Shown here piece by piece: positions 1-9,423 of a stretch of DNA of 64,000 bases. The notes beneath the pieces are model-generated. The model was not told where the DNA came from, ran no database searches, and saw nothing but the letters and a program-made list of their open reading frames with translations. Each line of letters opens with the position of its first letter. Within the stretch, counting starts at the first letter, position 1. The stretch is from contig CM043952.1 in the NCBI GenBank assembly GCA_014529385.2, positions 70,689,299 to 70,753,298 of the forward strand, in the 5' to 3' direction. The DNA comes from Adiantum capillus-veneris. Lineage: Eukaryota; Streptophyta; Polypodiopsida; Polypodiales; Pteridaceae. Both the position numbers and the translations under genes were made by a program.

Positions 1-163
1 ATCATGGGTAATATGAAAGGGATAATAGATGAGTTAATGGCGTTCAATCTTTGCCTACCAAACAAGCTATGACTTGTTCTTTGGAACTGTAGTTTTGTGC
101 TTACCATAATATATATGTTTTGTCTAATGATTGGGATTAATTGTGTGTGCAAATCCTCTTGGT

Positions 164-382
164 TCATAGCAAGATAGCTACACTTACGTCAAAAGAAAAG
201 TTATAGTCTATAAGAGCTAGTATGATGGGATCCGGTGAAAGAAGTATTTCATTGAGCTTTTCTGGGCCAAAGAGAAACACTATACATTGTTGAAAGTGTA
301 TTTTACGGTTAATCCATACGTTAATTCTAATAGATCGCATAGAGTGGAAGCGATAGAAATTCTCATCATGTGGATTATTCAT
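164..382 (-). CDS. pre-gag leader ORF (72 aa), conserved module, R-family copy L
   Basis: A 72-codon ATG-initiated frame on the minus strand, upstream of where gag would start. Its last 58 residues, starting at an FH pair, match the C-terminal part of the small ORF before gag in element A (3589-3816) at roughly 60 percent identity. Shared landmarks in order are RKI, QQ, LFG, EIL, SP, DY and SFDVS, and both frames stop one residue after a final IL. The paralogue at 13609-13827 is intact too. I know no family with this pattern and assign no function. Retention of a frame and stop position across two element families argues that it is, or was, translated. Confidence 0.5.
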   Translation of the reverse strand: MNNPHDENFYRFHSMRSIRINVWINRKIHFQQCIVFLFGPEKLNEILLSPDPIILALIDYNFSFDVSVAILL

Positions 383-684
383 CTACGATAGTATGTGAGA
401 AATGTAGATATCAGAGAAGTGAAGAGATGAGAAGTTTCCCTCCCAAGCCCTATTCTTGCTCATAGACAATAACGATACTACGGGGAGAGATGTACCTGTA
501 GAGCAAGGAGAACCTAGAATTTGTAGAGAGAATGAATTTCATAGAGTGAGAGAGATAGGTTTGGTTAAGGAGATGAGATTAGATATATATATGTTGGATT
601 AGAGATGAAAAAGAAAACAACAAGAAATCAACAAAATATCAATGTAGAGCACATCTTACTTCTCAAACCCTTCGACACCATTTT

Positions 685-1130
685 TGATGGAGAGAGATGA
701 AGAGGAAAGAATTCAACTTTGATTGATACACCAATTCCAAGACCTTCTTCGATTAGAGTTGATCTTCCAAGGATAGCGTACAAGAATGGCTAGTCTTCCT
801 CTAGGAGAAAGTGTAGACTTAGGCTTATGTTAATGGCTAAGTACAGTTAGGCATTACTATTCTCACTCCCTCATCAATTCATCTCGTGAATGGCTTGAAT
901 CCATTTCAAGGAAGAAGAGGTCCCCTTTTATAGGTGAAGGGAACCCCCAAGGGTTTACACAAGAAGAGAAGAGCCAGTGCCAACAGAAACTGGAAAAGTT
1001 GGAAATGAGTTGTCTCTGCATGATGTGGGCAGACCGGGGTCCAGTATTTTGATCATATCTCCTCAACCGTGGCTCCAAATAAATAAGTAAAAATATGGGC
1101 AGAAAATTGAGCTCATTCGCTACGACTCCA
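685..1130 (-). repeat. probable 5' LTR of copy L
   Basis: On the minus strand this block starts TGGAGTCG and ends CTCCATCA, giving TG...CA termini at about 446 bp. A TATA-like CTATAAAAGG lies about 200 bases in (plus 927-933). Four bases after its end comes TGGTGTCGAAGGG, which could be a primer-binding site. The equivalent block in the second copy is 14130-14576. Boundaries are inferred from these signals, not from a pair of LTRs around one element. Confidence 0.5.
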
Positions 1131-1134
1131 TTTT

Positions 1135-2531
1135 GTGCCATGGACAGAAGATACGTGGGAACGAGCTCTTATGCATGCCTACAACCTATATCTTACAGAA
1201 TAGCCCATTCTAGGTGTGAATTTCTAGTGAAATTTACACGAGGATGTTCGTGTGGACTCACAGCACAGCATACTCCGTTTTCACTTTTTTACCGACAGTA
1301 AATATTTTTTACCACAGTAAATATTTTTACCTACAGTAAATATTTTTCACCTACATGGTAAACACAAATCACTTTTTACCTACAGTAACTTTTTTTACCC
1401 ATGGTAAATATTTTTCACTGCACCATAAGTATTTGGTAGGTAACAGTTCACTGTTACTAGAAGCAGTGATTGGGCATCAACAATGCAGTTATAGGAGGAG
1501 AAAAGGAGAAAATCTTATGGTAAAGGTGAGTCAACAGGGATAAAGACTTTTGAGTTGAAAAGAGACATGCTGATTTTTTCAAAGAACACATGTCAAAAGA
1601 AGCCATGGTTGAGGATTTTTTGAGAATTTGATATTCAGGAGGACCCAGCTGCCACCTCCCCCCCGCAGGTCCCCCCCTGACATGTGCAGAACCTCCAGTT
1701 TCAACAGCCACCTCACCTGCTCTTAAATGCTGGTCAAGGCCTTATCCCCATGTGTCACAATCAGAAAAATCAGCATTTACCCTCCCCTCTCACATCACTC
1801 TAGAGAATATCTTGATGGTGACATATCAGGTGGCCTCAATCTGTTGACCACCCTAAGCAAAAAGTAACCCCAATCAGCGGATTTAAGCATGTTTATCCCT
1901 AATCCTAAACCCTCTCAGAAACCTATATAAGGAGGCCTTCTCTCACTCAAAACCAACACTTCACCCACTTCACCAAGCAATGAAGCTATGACGACATTGC
2001 TCACAACGAGGAGCTATGGATGGAGCTCTACTCTCTCTCCCTCTCTCTCTCTCTCCCTCTAGTATGCTACATTACTAGCCCTAAAACCTAAATAAGGAGT
2101 CTTTTCTCATGCTCCATGTCCACCATCCTTGCCATCATTCTCTAAGGTATTGATGTGTTGCTAGTAGGATCATACCTACTTGCTGGGTTGATTGTTTTTG
2201 ACAAGGGATTATGCCATCCTTGGCTTGCTTCTCTATATCCTTGTTATGTATGATCAGATGCCGTTGTATTGTTAAGCTGATGTCTTGTGTATATATATGC
2301 TACATAAGGTCCCTAAGCTTCGTTTCTATGTGTTTTGCCATATGTTTTGATGCCATCATAATACCAAAAGTCTCACTTGCCTATGTGCACTATGTGTGAG
2401 GTCCCTAAACCTCTTAATTTAGGGTGGTGTCCCCTTTGTTTTGTTCTTTGCTTGTTTGCATGAGGCGTGGTTTGTGGAGTGTGCACGAGTACAGAGGCCA
2501 CCCGATTGCACTGCTCTTTTTCCGGCTATCA
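1135..2531 (+). repeat. 5' LTR of element A (5' end missing)
   Basis: Aligns with 9560-10938 of the 3' LTR with scattered substitutions. It ends in GGCTATCA, matching the CGCTATCA end of the 3' LTR. The TATA-like TATATAA at 1924-1930 would set the transcription start. The U3 part contains a tandem TTTTTACC-ACAGTAAATA motif (about 1283-1440), and a CT-rich run lies at about 2030-2060. Confidence 0.85.
1924..1930 (+). promoter_or_regulatory. TATA-like box of the element A 5' LTR
   Basis: TATATAA in CCTATATAAGGAGGCC context, conserved in the 3' LTR (10329-10335) and, on the minus strand, in the LTRs at about 62022-62028 and 53034-53040. This is the usual position of an LTR promoter. Confidence 0.55.
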
Positions 2532-2550
2532 TTTTGGTGCCCCCACTGAG
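2532..2550 (+). other. primer-binding site-like sequence of element A
   Basis: Directly after the LTR end comes TTTTGGTGCCCCCACTGAG. TGG at or near the LTR edge is expected for pairing with a tRNA CCA end. The same sequence follows the LTRs on the minus strand at 61403-61421 and 54147-54165. I could not assign the tRNA. Confidence 0.6.
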
Positions 2551-2604
2551 GAGGGCTACACAGACCTTCAGTCCACAAGCAATGAAGATGTGCAATCTAC
2601 AACA

Positions 2605-3001
2605 TGGACGAATGGCGTGAGGAGTTTGCAAATTGGAGAACAGAAGAGGAGTAGGCTTTAGAGGCCTTAAAAGCTTTCATCGAGGTCTTGTTACCAGGTT
2701 GCAGTGTCATTGAAATTCAAGAAGTAAGTCCTTCTACATGCCTTGTTCGTGATCGTCGCCAACAAAGGAGAGTAAGAAGAAGAGCTTGATATACCTCTCC
2801 TCTCAACCTATGAGTGCTCTAGAAACCTCCAACGCACACGAGCTTGAAATATTCTACATCAACATACACGAAGGTACTGTAACACACATTAAGGGAAGAG
2901 AAAGCATCACCAGACCTCTCTTTCCTGAGGAGCCGACTAAGAGGAGGAAGATCACCTCTACACCTAAGTGGCCCAAGGCCGCAGTGCGTGCTCAAGCGTA
3001 A
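2605..3001 (+). pseudogene. pre-gag leader ORF, N-terminal pieces (element A)
   Basis: Two adjoining frames. The first starts MDEWREEF at 2605 and is acidic then strongly basic (RRRVRRRA-like end). In this copy it has a stop near 2653, but it is open for 61 codons at 61349-61164 and 54093-53908. The second (2786-3001) is in another frame, has no early ATG and ends in basic RRK and PKW motifs. They may be parts of one larger protein joined by splicing or frameshift. A GTAAGT donor-like hexamer occurs in the first piece near 2725. No domain recognised. Confidence 0.4.
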
Positions 3002-3572
3002 GGTAACATTTGGCTTAATCTCATTAATAAGGGATTACATGACCACTACAGGCAAGAAAAAGGCTAGTGAGCAACCAACTTCAACCTCCAACTTGCAACC
3101 ACGACTCTCACCCCTAAATCCTCCTGAAGCAAAGAGGCGAAGGCTTGCCTACAAGATTGCCGCCCGTCTGCGAGTGCTCCCAGTGCACTTTGTGAATCCA
3201 GACACCACCAATCCCAAGCCAACCTACTGTCCGCGTGAAGATCACTTTGGATATTGTCCAAAGTGCTTTGGAGACCGGGTGAAAAGCCTCCCTGCCCTAC
3301 CTTTGCTGCTAATTTTCAAGAAGTTATCTCAATCTAAGGAAACTATCTTAGTTGATGATGTGCTGCACATTAATGGTGTCACTTTCATTCGTCATGCTGA
3401 TTATGGTAATAGCATCCAATTGTTGCTTGCTAAAAGGCTCAGCATTGTACAAAGTGTTGCCATCACGCCTTACGTCTTCACAGATGCATCAGGAAGAGTC
3501 GAAGTGATCCGAGGTGCTGACCTTCTGTGGCTGATCAGGCTCATTGGTCCCAGGGTGGTGCAACTAAGCTAG
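2988..3572 (+). CDS. pre-gag leader ORF, 194-codon frame with Cys/His cluster (element A)
   Basis: Open for 194 codons with no ATG at its start (the frame opens at a GTG), so it may be the continuation of the preceding pieces. Residues 1-60 are basic with a KRRR run. At about residues 82-94 is a C-x4-H-x3-C-x2-C cluster that could bind a metal. The rest is hydrophobic/mixed with LLLIFKKL and VVQLS ends. The frame is intact in the copy at 60965-60381 and broken by one stop in the copy at 53709-53125. Extra pre-gag ORFs of unknown role are known in Ogre/Tat-type elements; calling this one equivalent is inference. Confidence 0.5.
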   Translation: MLKRKVTFGLISLIRDYMTTTGKKKASEQPTSTSNLQPRLSPLNPPEAKRRRLAYKIAARLRVLPVHFVNPDTTNPKPTYCPREDHFGYCPKCFGDRVKSLPALPLLLIFKKLSQSKETILVDDVLHINGVTFIRHADYGNSIQLLLAKRLSIVQSVAITPYVFTDASGRVEVIRGADLLWLIRLIGPRVVQLS

Positions 3573-3588
3573 GCTCTTGTGTGTAAGT

Positions 3589-3816
3589 ATGGATGCCAAT
3601 AATGAGAATGATGATCCCCGCATGTTTCCTTTCCATTTTGTGCGTCATATCCGTGTGAATATTTGTATTGATAGAAAAATCTTTTATCAGGTAAGAATAG
3701 CCCTGTTGTTTGGAGCCGAGAGACTTGGGGAAATCTTGCGCTCTCCTCATCCTGTCATTCTACCCTTACTAGACTATTACCATTCCTTTGATGTGTCGAT
3801 CTTCATCCTATTTTGA
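3589..3816 (+). CDS. pre-gag leader ORF, 76-aa conserved module (element A)
   Basis: ATG-initiated 76-codon frame ending 91 bases before the gag ATG. Its C-terminal 58 residues match the small ORFs at 382-164 and 13827-13609 from a different Ty3 family, with FH, RKI, LFG, EIL, SP, DY and SFDVS in register. It overlaps or follows the 194-codon frame by only 16 bases. The copy at 60364-60137 is intact and carries QQ where this one has QV, because CAGCAA has become CAGGTA. Function unknown. Confidence 0.55.
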   Translation: MDANNENDDPRMFPFHFVRHIRVNICIDRKIFYQVRIALLFGAERLGEILRSPHPVILPLLDYYHSFDVSIFILF

Positions 3817-3907
3817 GCTAAGTTGTGCTAAAGCTCCAAATTGTAATTACCATACTCTATTTTAAAATAAATTGGAGCTGTTTGTGTAATTGTTTACTCT
3901 CTCACTT

Positions 3908-4690
3908 ATGGCCTTCCCTAATTTTTATGGAAAGCCTGGGGAGGTTGCTCCAAACTTTTTGGATAATTTGGAAATGGCCTTTTTGGTATCAGGAAGGGAT
4001 GACGAAGCTACTAAGTTAAGGGCCTTTTCTTTGGTCTTGAGGGAAGGTGAAAAATTATGGTATCAAACTTTGGCACCTGAAGAAAGAAGAGACTAGGAGT
4101 CCTTAAAGATGGCCTTCATCGAAGAATTTCGCCGCCATGAGCCTCCAGAGGAGATATGGAGACAGCTCTTAGAGCTACGCCAAACATCACCCAATGACTA
4201 TAGAAGCTATGAAGGAAAGTTTTCCAACCTGTGGGAGAAATGGTGTGCATCACTAGGTGAAGGAAAAAGGGTGCCAGAATGCCTAAAGAAGGACTGTTTC
4301 CTGGCAGGGCTTTAACCCATCCTTCGAGAAAAGGTAAAAGGTAAATTCCCAGATACCTTTGATAAATCTATGACATATGCAAGGGAGAAGGATAGGAAGT
4401 TAAAATTCCAAGCTCAACTACAAGGGGGAATGGAGCCTCCACCGCTAGCTCAACCTACGGCAAGGGTAGTAGCAGGGACAGGAGCAACAGACCAAGAGTC
4501 CTCTCAACAAGAATTACTTCAACAAATCACCAATCAACTAGAGAGCCTGTCCATCAATCTGGTTCAAGGTGTAAGGGCTCCCCAGCCAGGAAATGAATGA
4601 AATAGACAAGAAGGACAAAGGCAAGCACGTGAGTACATTTGCTACAACTGTGGAGAGGTAGGTCACGACATGTATTATTGCCCCCATCCA
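3908..4690 (+). pseudogene. gag: gag of element A, broken by three stops
   Basis: Capsid/nucleocapsid precursor. The frame starts MAFPNFYGKPGE and shows a Retrotrans_gag-like region (W at the LWYQTLAP segment, then F-x-E-E-F and LRQT), ending in a CCHC zinc knuckle CYNCGEVGHDMYYC at about 4639-4680. Stops at about 4094, 4312 and 4598 split it. In the related copy at 60045-59290 the first two positions are Trp and Tyr codons. The third reads Arg there, so these are decay mutations rather than programmed stops. The knuckle frame continues directly into the Pro-rich linker and protease. Confidence 0.8.
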
Positions 4691-5617
4691 CGACGCTATC
4701 AAGGAAATGGTAATCAAAGACAGCCTCCTCGCCAGCAAGTCACTCCTCCTCGAGCTAGGCCACTAAATGGACAAAATGCACACGTGGCTCCACCAATCCA
4801 AATATTGAGACCCCCTCCTCCACCACCACAAGCACCAGTAGAGATCCCTCCACTACCATCGGGAGGGGAGGACAGGGCTGTCTCTGTCATAAGTCTTGAC
4901 AATGGTAAGGATAAAGGGAAAGAAAAAATGGAGGAAGCTATTGCCATGCCAATAAAGAGAGTTAGGAGACAAAGAACTGATGAAATGGAAGCTTCAGAGC
5001 CGGATAAAGGGAATGAGGGTTCCTCCCAAGTGATAGGAGACAAGAAAAGGAAGAGTAGGTCAAGGAGGCACATAGGAGTAGAAGACTTTCCACTTGGGGT
5101 AGGATCCATACCTTACGACCTGGTAGCAGATGTGAGTAAGCAAGGACCAAAGATTTCATGGCAGCAACTCCTCCACCTTTCCCCAAAGATGCGTAGAACC
5201 TGGTCTAAGATGGTCAGCACCAGGAGGGCTAAGGCAAAGTTAGTTGGGTCTATTAGTGCAAGAGGCATGAAGGATATCGTGCCAGTCATTGATGCAGAGA
5301 TTAAGAGTCAGCGAGTCTCCAATGTGTACGTAGATGGTGGAGCCGAGATTTGTGTTATGACAGAGAAATTAATGCACAGGTTGGGTTTGGAAGTAAACGA
5401 GCAAACTTCCTTACAAGCTAAGATGGCAAATAATGTAAGGGTGGCTTGTGTGGGAATGGTTAATGGAGTGAAGGTTTCAGCTTTTGGTGTGGCAATCTCA
5501 ATTGATGCTTATGTGATCCCAACTAAGGGGGAGGGCTATCCGCTAATCCTTGGAAGACCTTGGCTTATGGCTATGAAAGCTAGGCAAGATTGGGAGACAG
5601 GTTCCCTTGAGTTGTGA
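4670..5617 (+). pseudogene. linker and aspartic protease of element A
   Basis: An open 315-codon segment. First comes a proline-rich, then acidic/basic linker with a KKRKSRSRR cluster. The retropepsin-like domain follows, with VYVDGGAEICVM (D-G-G where most retropepsins have D-T/S-G) and the distal LILGRPWLM motif. It would cleave the Gag-Pol polyprotein. A TGA at 5615-5617 ends the segment; the related copy at about 58350 has CGA (Arg) there, so protease and reverse transcriptase were one frame. Confidence 0.75.
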
Positions 5618-7585
5618 CCAAATCATAAGGTAGGTGGCAAGCAACAAAAAATTGTGTATGACATGAAGCAGGGTAGACAACAAGACCTAGTGATGGAGAC
5701 TTCTATGGATGAATGGAGCACAAGCAGCTGCTCTTCATCTGAGGATGAGTCATCTGAGGAGGATGCTAGCTCTTTGGAAGTCATGGGTATAATACTGCGA
5801 AACCCAGAAGGAGAAGATGGTCAAGACTCTCTAAACAAGGAAGAATCCACAGGCTTAGAGGAGATGCTAGCTAAGGACCTACTAGAAGAAGAGAGAGAAC
5901 CCTATTTGCAGGTACTAAAGAAGCATGCTGGCCTCTTTATAACTGATTACGAGCACATTAAAGGAGTGACGATAACCCAACACCATATCCAATTAAAGGA
6001 AGGTGCCAAACCAGTGGTGCAAAGGCTAAGGAGATTAGGGCTAGTGGAACAAGATGCACTCTTAAAAGAAGTAAAAAGATTACTCAAGGCAGGATTTATC
6101 TACCCAGTGGAAGATTCTGAGTGGGTGTCTCTAGTTGTGGTAGCACCAAAGAAAAATGGGAAGTGGAGGGTATGTGTGGATTACAAGCCTCTCAACGCAG
6201 CCACAAAAAGGGACCATTTTCCTTTGCCTTTTCAAGATGAAATACTAAATGAAGTGGCTGGTCATGAAAGGTACACAGTGTGTGATGGGTACTCAGGCTA
6301 CTTCCAAATCAGAATTGCAGATGAAGACCAAAGAAAGACTACCTTCATAACACCTTGGGGGTGTTTTGCTTATAGAGTTATGCCTTTTGGTTTAACTAAT
6401 GCCCCAGCTACTTTCCAGAGGTTTATAAACTTGGTGTTTCAACCTTACTTTGGTAAGTCCATACGAGTCTTCCTTGATGATTTTTGCATTTACAGCTCTT
6501 GGGAAGTACATCTGTCCAAGGTTGATGAAGGTTTCACCCGTTTGGCCCAATTGGGTGGGCAATTGAATAAAGACAAGTGCCACATAGGTGAGAGAAAGGT
6601 CACTCTACTAGGCCATGTTGTGTCTCAAGATGGTATTGAGGCTGACCCTGAAAAGGTAAAGACATTGTTAGCTTTACCTACTCCTTCAAACGTGAAGCAA
6701 CTAGTCTCCTTCATTCAAAAGGTTCGCTACATGGGAAGATTCATACATCTCCTTTCTCAGGCAATCTATCCTTTGCAGCAGCTCACTAAACACACTACAT
6801 TGACATGGAGTGAGGAGGGTGAAACGTGCTTTCAAGAAGTTAAAACCATTTTGAGCTCATTGCCTGTCGTCTTACAACCCACATGGGGTGAATTATTCTA
6901 TGTAAATCCTAGTGTAGGTCCAGAAGCTCTAGGAGCTGTCTTGATGCAAAAAGACCCAAAGACATCTCTCATGAGACCAGTCTACTTCTCTAGTAGAGTG
7001 ATGACAGCTGCTGAAAAGGGTTTCAGCGCAACTGAGCAATTGGTGCTAGCTCTTAAGTTTGCAGTGGAGAAGTTTCGGGCTTACTTACTTCCGAGACAAT
7101 TTGTGGTGATCACAACTGAGGAGGTTTTTCCATATGCCCTACAACACATGGAATTGTCTAAAAGAATAGCAAAGTGGGTGGTGCAGCTTCAAGAGTTTGA
7201 CTACACACTACAAGTAGAGGATTCCACCCGTGCTTGTTTGGCAGATGTCCTCACACAAAGGTGTTATGAGAAGGCCAAGAAAGAGGCACTTAGTAAGGTA
7301 CCGCCTATCTCGGAGCCTGAAGTTCTACTGGGAGCACACAATCTATATTTTGATGGGGCTTACAAGAGGACCAAAGACAAGGCATCAGCAGGCATAGTAA
7401 TATTAGGTCCAGAGAAGGAGAAGATCTTTGCAAAAGGGTTTTATCTAAAAGAGGTTCATTCTAACAATGAGGCAGAGTACCATGCCCTTGTTTTAGGGTT
7501 GCAATGTTGTCTTTCTCAGGGCATCACAAAGCTAAATGTTTTTGGTGACTCCATGTTGATTGTTAAGCAAATGGTTGGTGTATGA
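5618..7585 (+). pseudogene. pol: reverse transcriptase, RNase H and second RNase H of element A
   Basis: In the same frame as the protease after one stop. An acidic Ser-rich stretch leads to the RT, with VCVDYKPLN, the MPFGLTNAPATFQRF palm motif and catalytic FLDDF (the Y-x-D-D box as F-L-D-D). The connection and a Ty3-type RNase H follow (VNPSVG, SATEQLVLALKF). Next is a second RNase H with YFDGAYK, NNEAEYHAL and FGDSMLIV, which continues past a TGA at 7583 into 7604-7740 with the final acidic DQNQEADAL. A dual RNase H is the mark of Tat-lineage Ty3 elements. The TGA is a Trp codon (TGG) in the related copy. Confidence 0.88.
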
Positions 7586-9103
7586 GCCTGTAAAAATAAC
7601 ATATTGTCTGTTAAGATGAGGGAAGCAAAGGCCTTGTTGAAGGGTTTTAAAGAAGTTCGAGTGCACTTTGTACCTAGAGATCAAAATCAAGAAGCAGATG
7701 CCTTAGCAGGTGAAGAGCTACAAACTCTCATAGTAGGTGCTATCCTTGTGAAAAGTCCTTTATACCAGGGAAAGGAGGAGCTGCATGATTTACTTTACTT
7801 TCTTGAGCATTGTGAAGCACCCTCTGGTATGAGTAAAAGTGAACGTAGGTGGTTGGCAAAAAAGGTTACCAGCTATAGCTTAGTGAATGAGGACTTGTAT
7901 TGTAGAGGGAAAGGTGCTGTCTTAAGGAGAGTTCTTGCATCCCAAGAGATAAAGGATATTTTGTTTAGTTGTCATGAAGGTGTGTGTGGTGGCCACTTTG
8001 CACAAGAGATTACTAGCAGAAAGATTTTACAAGCAGGGTTCACGTAGCCAAGCCTCCATCGAGATGTACAACATTGGTGCCGCACATGTGAGGTTTGCCA
8101 AAAAGCTGGACCAAGGCGTCTTACCCATGAAAATCAGCATCCAATCAAAACCTATGGGCCATTTGAAAAATGGGGGATAGATGCAATAGGGCCACTACCT
8201 TGCACTCAATCAGGGAAGGAATATATCATTATGGGGGTGGAGTACATGACCAGATGGGCAGAAGCTCGTCCCACAAAGCGCATCATAGCCAAGGACGTGA
8301 GTGATTTCATTTTTGAATGCCTTTGTTGCCGTTTTGGCACACCTTTGGAGATTCTCTCGGATAGGGGACCGGGATTTCGAGCTGATTTAGTCGGGCAATT
8401 GATGAGCAAGTTAAAAATCAAGCGTAGGCACTCTACACCATACTACCCTCAGTGCAATGGTCTTGTGGAAAAGGTAAATGGTCTTATATGTAAAATCATC
8501 ACTAAGCAAGTGCATTTACATCCTAAGGCATGGGACAAACACCTAGATGCAGCACTTTGGGCCTACAGAACATCCTTTAAAACATCCTTGGGGTATACAC
8601 CTTTTTACTTGGTTTACGGGCAAGAGGCACTATTGCCTATAGAAGTGGAGCTAGCGAGCCTCCGAGTTCTAAAAGCACATCAAGAGGATAGTCAAGAGAA
8701 GCAGGTGGAAGGAAGAATCATCGATTTGGAGAGGTTAGGGCTAGATCGAGAGTCAGCAGTGAAGTACTATGCAGCCCAGGCAGAGAAGAAACGAAAGAAG
8801 TTCAATCGCAACCTTGTCAAGAAAGGTATCAAGGAAGGTTCTTTAGTGCTCAGATACGACAATCGCTTTGATCGCAGAAAGGATGGTAAGTTCTTGCTTA
8901 AGTGGGAGGGCCCTTTTGTAGTGATACAGAGGTTCTCAAATGGTAGTTACCAACTAGGTGACCTAGATGGTAAGGTACATCAGACCCCGGTAAATGGTTG
9001 GCGATTGAAGGCCTACCAATGTCGTCTTTCACAGCCATATGCTGGTGAAATCAATGCTAAGGATGGTTCAGAGGAGAGCTCATCATATTCGAGCTCCAAC
9101 TAA
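7586..9103 (+). pseudogene. end of second RNase H and integrase of element A
   Basis: The first part completes the second RNase H. The integrase has an HHCC zinc domain (CHEGVCGGHF then CRTCEVC), catalytic D in GIDAIG, D in LSDRGPGF and E in NGLVEKVN, then a C-terminal GPF/Y-like module (KWEGPFVV). No chromodomain is visible. One stop at about 8045 (TAG; TGG in the related copy at 55915) splits it. The frame then stays open from about 8051 to the terminal stop at 9103. Confidence 0.85.
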
Positions 9104-9127
9104 GGTAACAATCATGTACATAGTCGT

Positions 9128-9176
9128 TTCAAAAAAAAGAAAAAAAAAAGAGAAGAAAAAAAAGAAAAAAAGAGAA
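9128..9176 (+). repeat. A-rich tract after pol
   Basis: Nearly pure A with G interruptions just after the integrase stop. Its T-rich mirror lies at about 54782-54826 in the minus-strand copy, so it belongs to the element. Confidence 0.7.
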
Positions 9177-9408
9177 TGCTACTAGTGAAAGTGGATATTG
9201 ACAATGGATGGGTATGGCTTTCAAGGGTCTAGGAGACCAGTTGTTAGTCATGGATGGATACAATTATTCATCAGAAAGGACTAAACAGGGTGCATCAGCC
9301 AAGAAAGCAGTAACATGGCAAATTCAATTGGTACCAGGTAGGTAAGTATTCAAGAGAACCCTATTGTAGCACAACCTACAGCTAGAGGCATCAAATACCT
9401 CTAGCTTA

Positions 9409-9423
9409 AGGGGGAGGGCTATA
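9409..9423 (+). other. polypurine tract of element A
   Basis: TTAAGGGGGAGGGCTATA immediately precedes the 3' LTR start TGATGCATGG. This is the expected primer site for plus-strand DNA synthesis. It is mirrored at 54532-54546 in the minus-strand copy. Confidence 0.75.

Larger units (their letters stand above)
1..1130 (-). mobile_element. 5' part of an R-family Ty3-like LTR retrotransposon (copy L), continuing off the left edge
   Basis: This stretch is a close direct repeat of 13445-14576; the copies align over the whole 1.1 kb with scattered substitutions. Read on the minus strand it has an LTR-like block (1130 to 685), a primer-binding-like site, a leader and a small pre-gag reading frame (382 to 164). 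Its gag and pol would lie left of the window. The homology to the second copy stops at 1130-1134, exactly where element A LTR sequence begins at 1135. The simplest reading is that copy L inserted into the 5' LTR of element A. The first 136 or so bases of that LTR are absent here and should lie beyond the left edge. The family name is mine. Confidence 0.65.

Noticed and set aside
4714-5186. Minus-strand frames opposite element A linker (and the mirrored plus frames at 58768-59239)
   Set aside because: Shadow frames of the Pro-rich and charged linker, which codes on the other strand.
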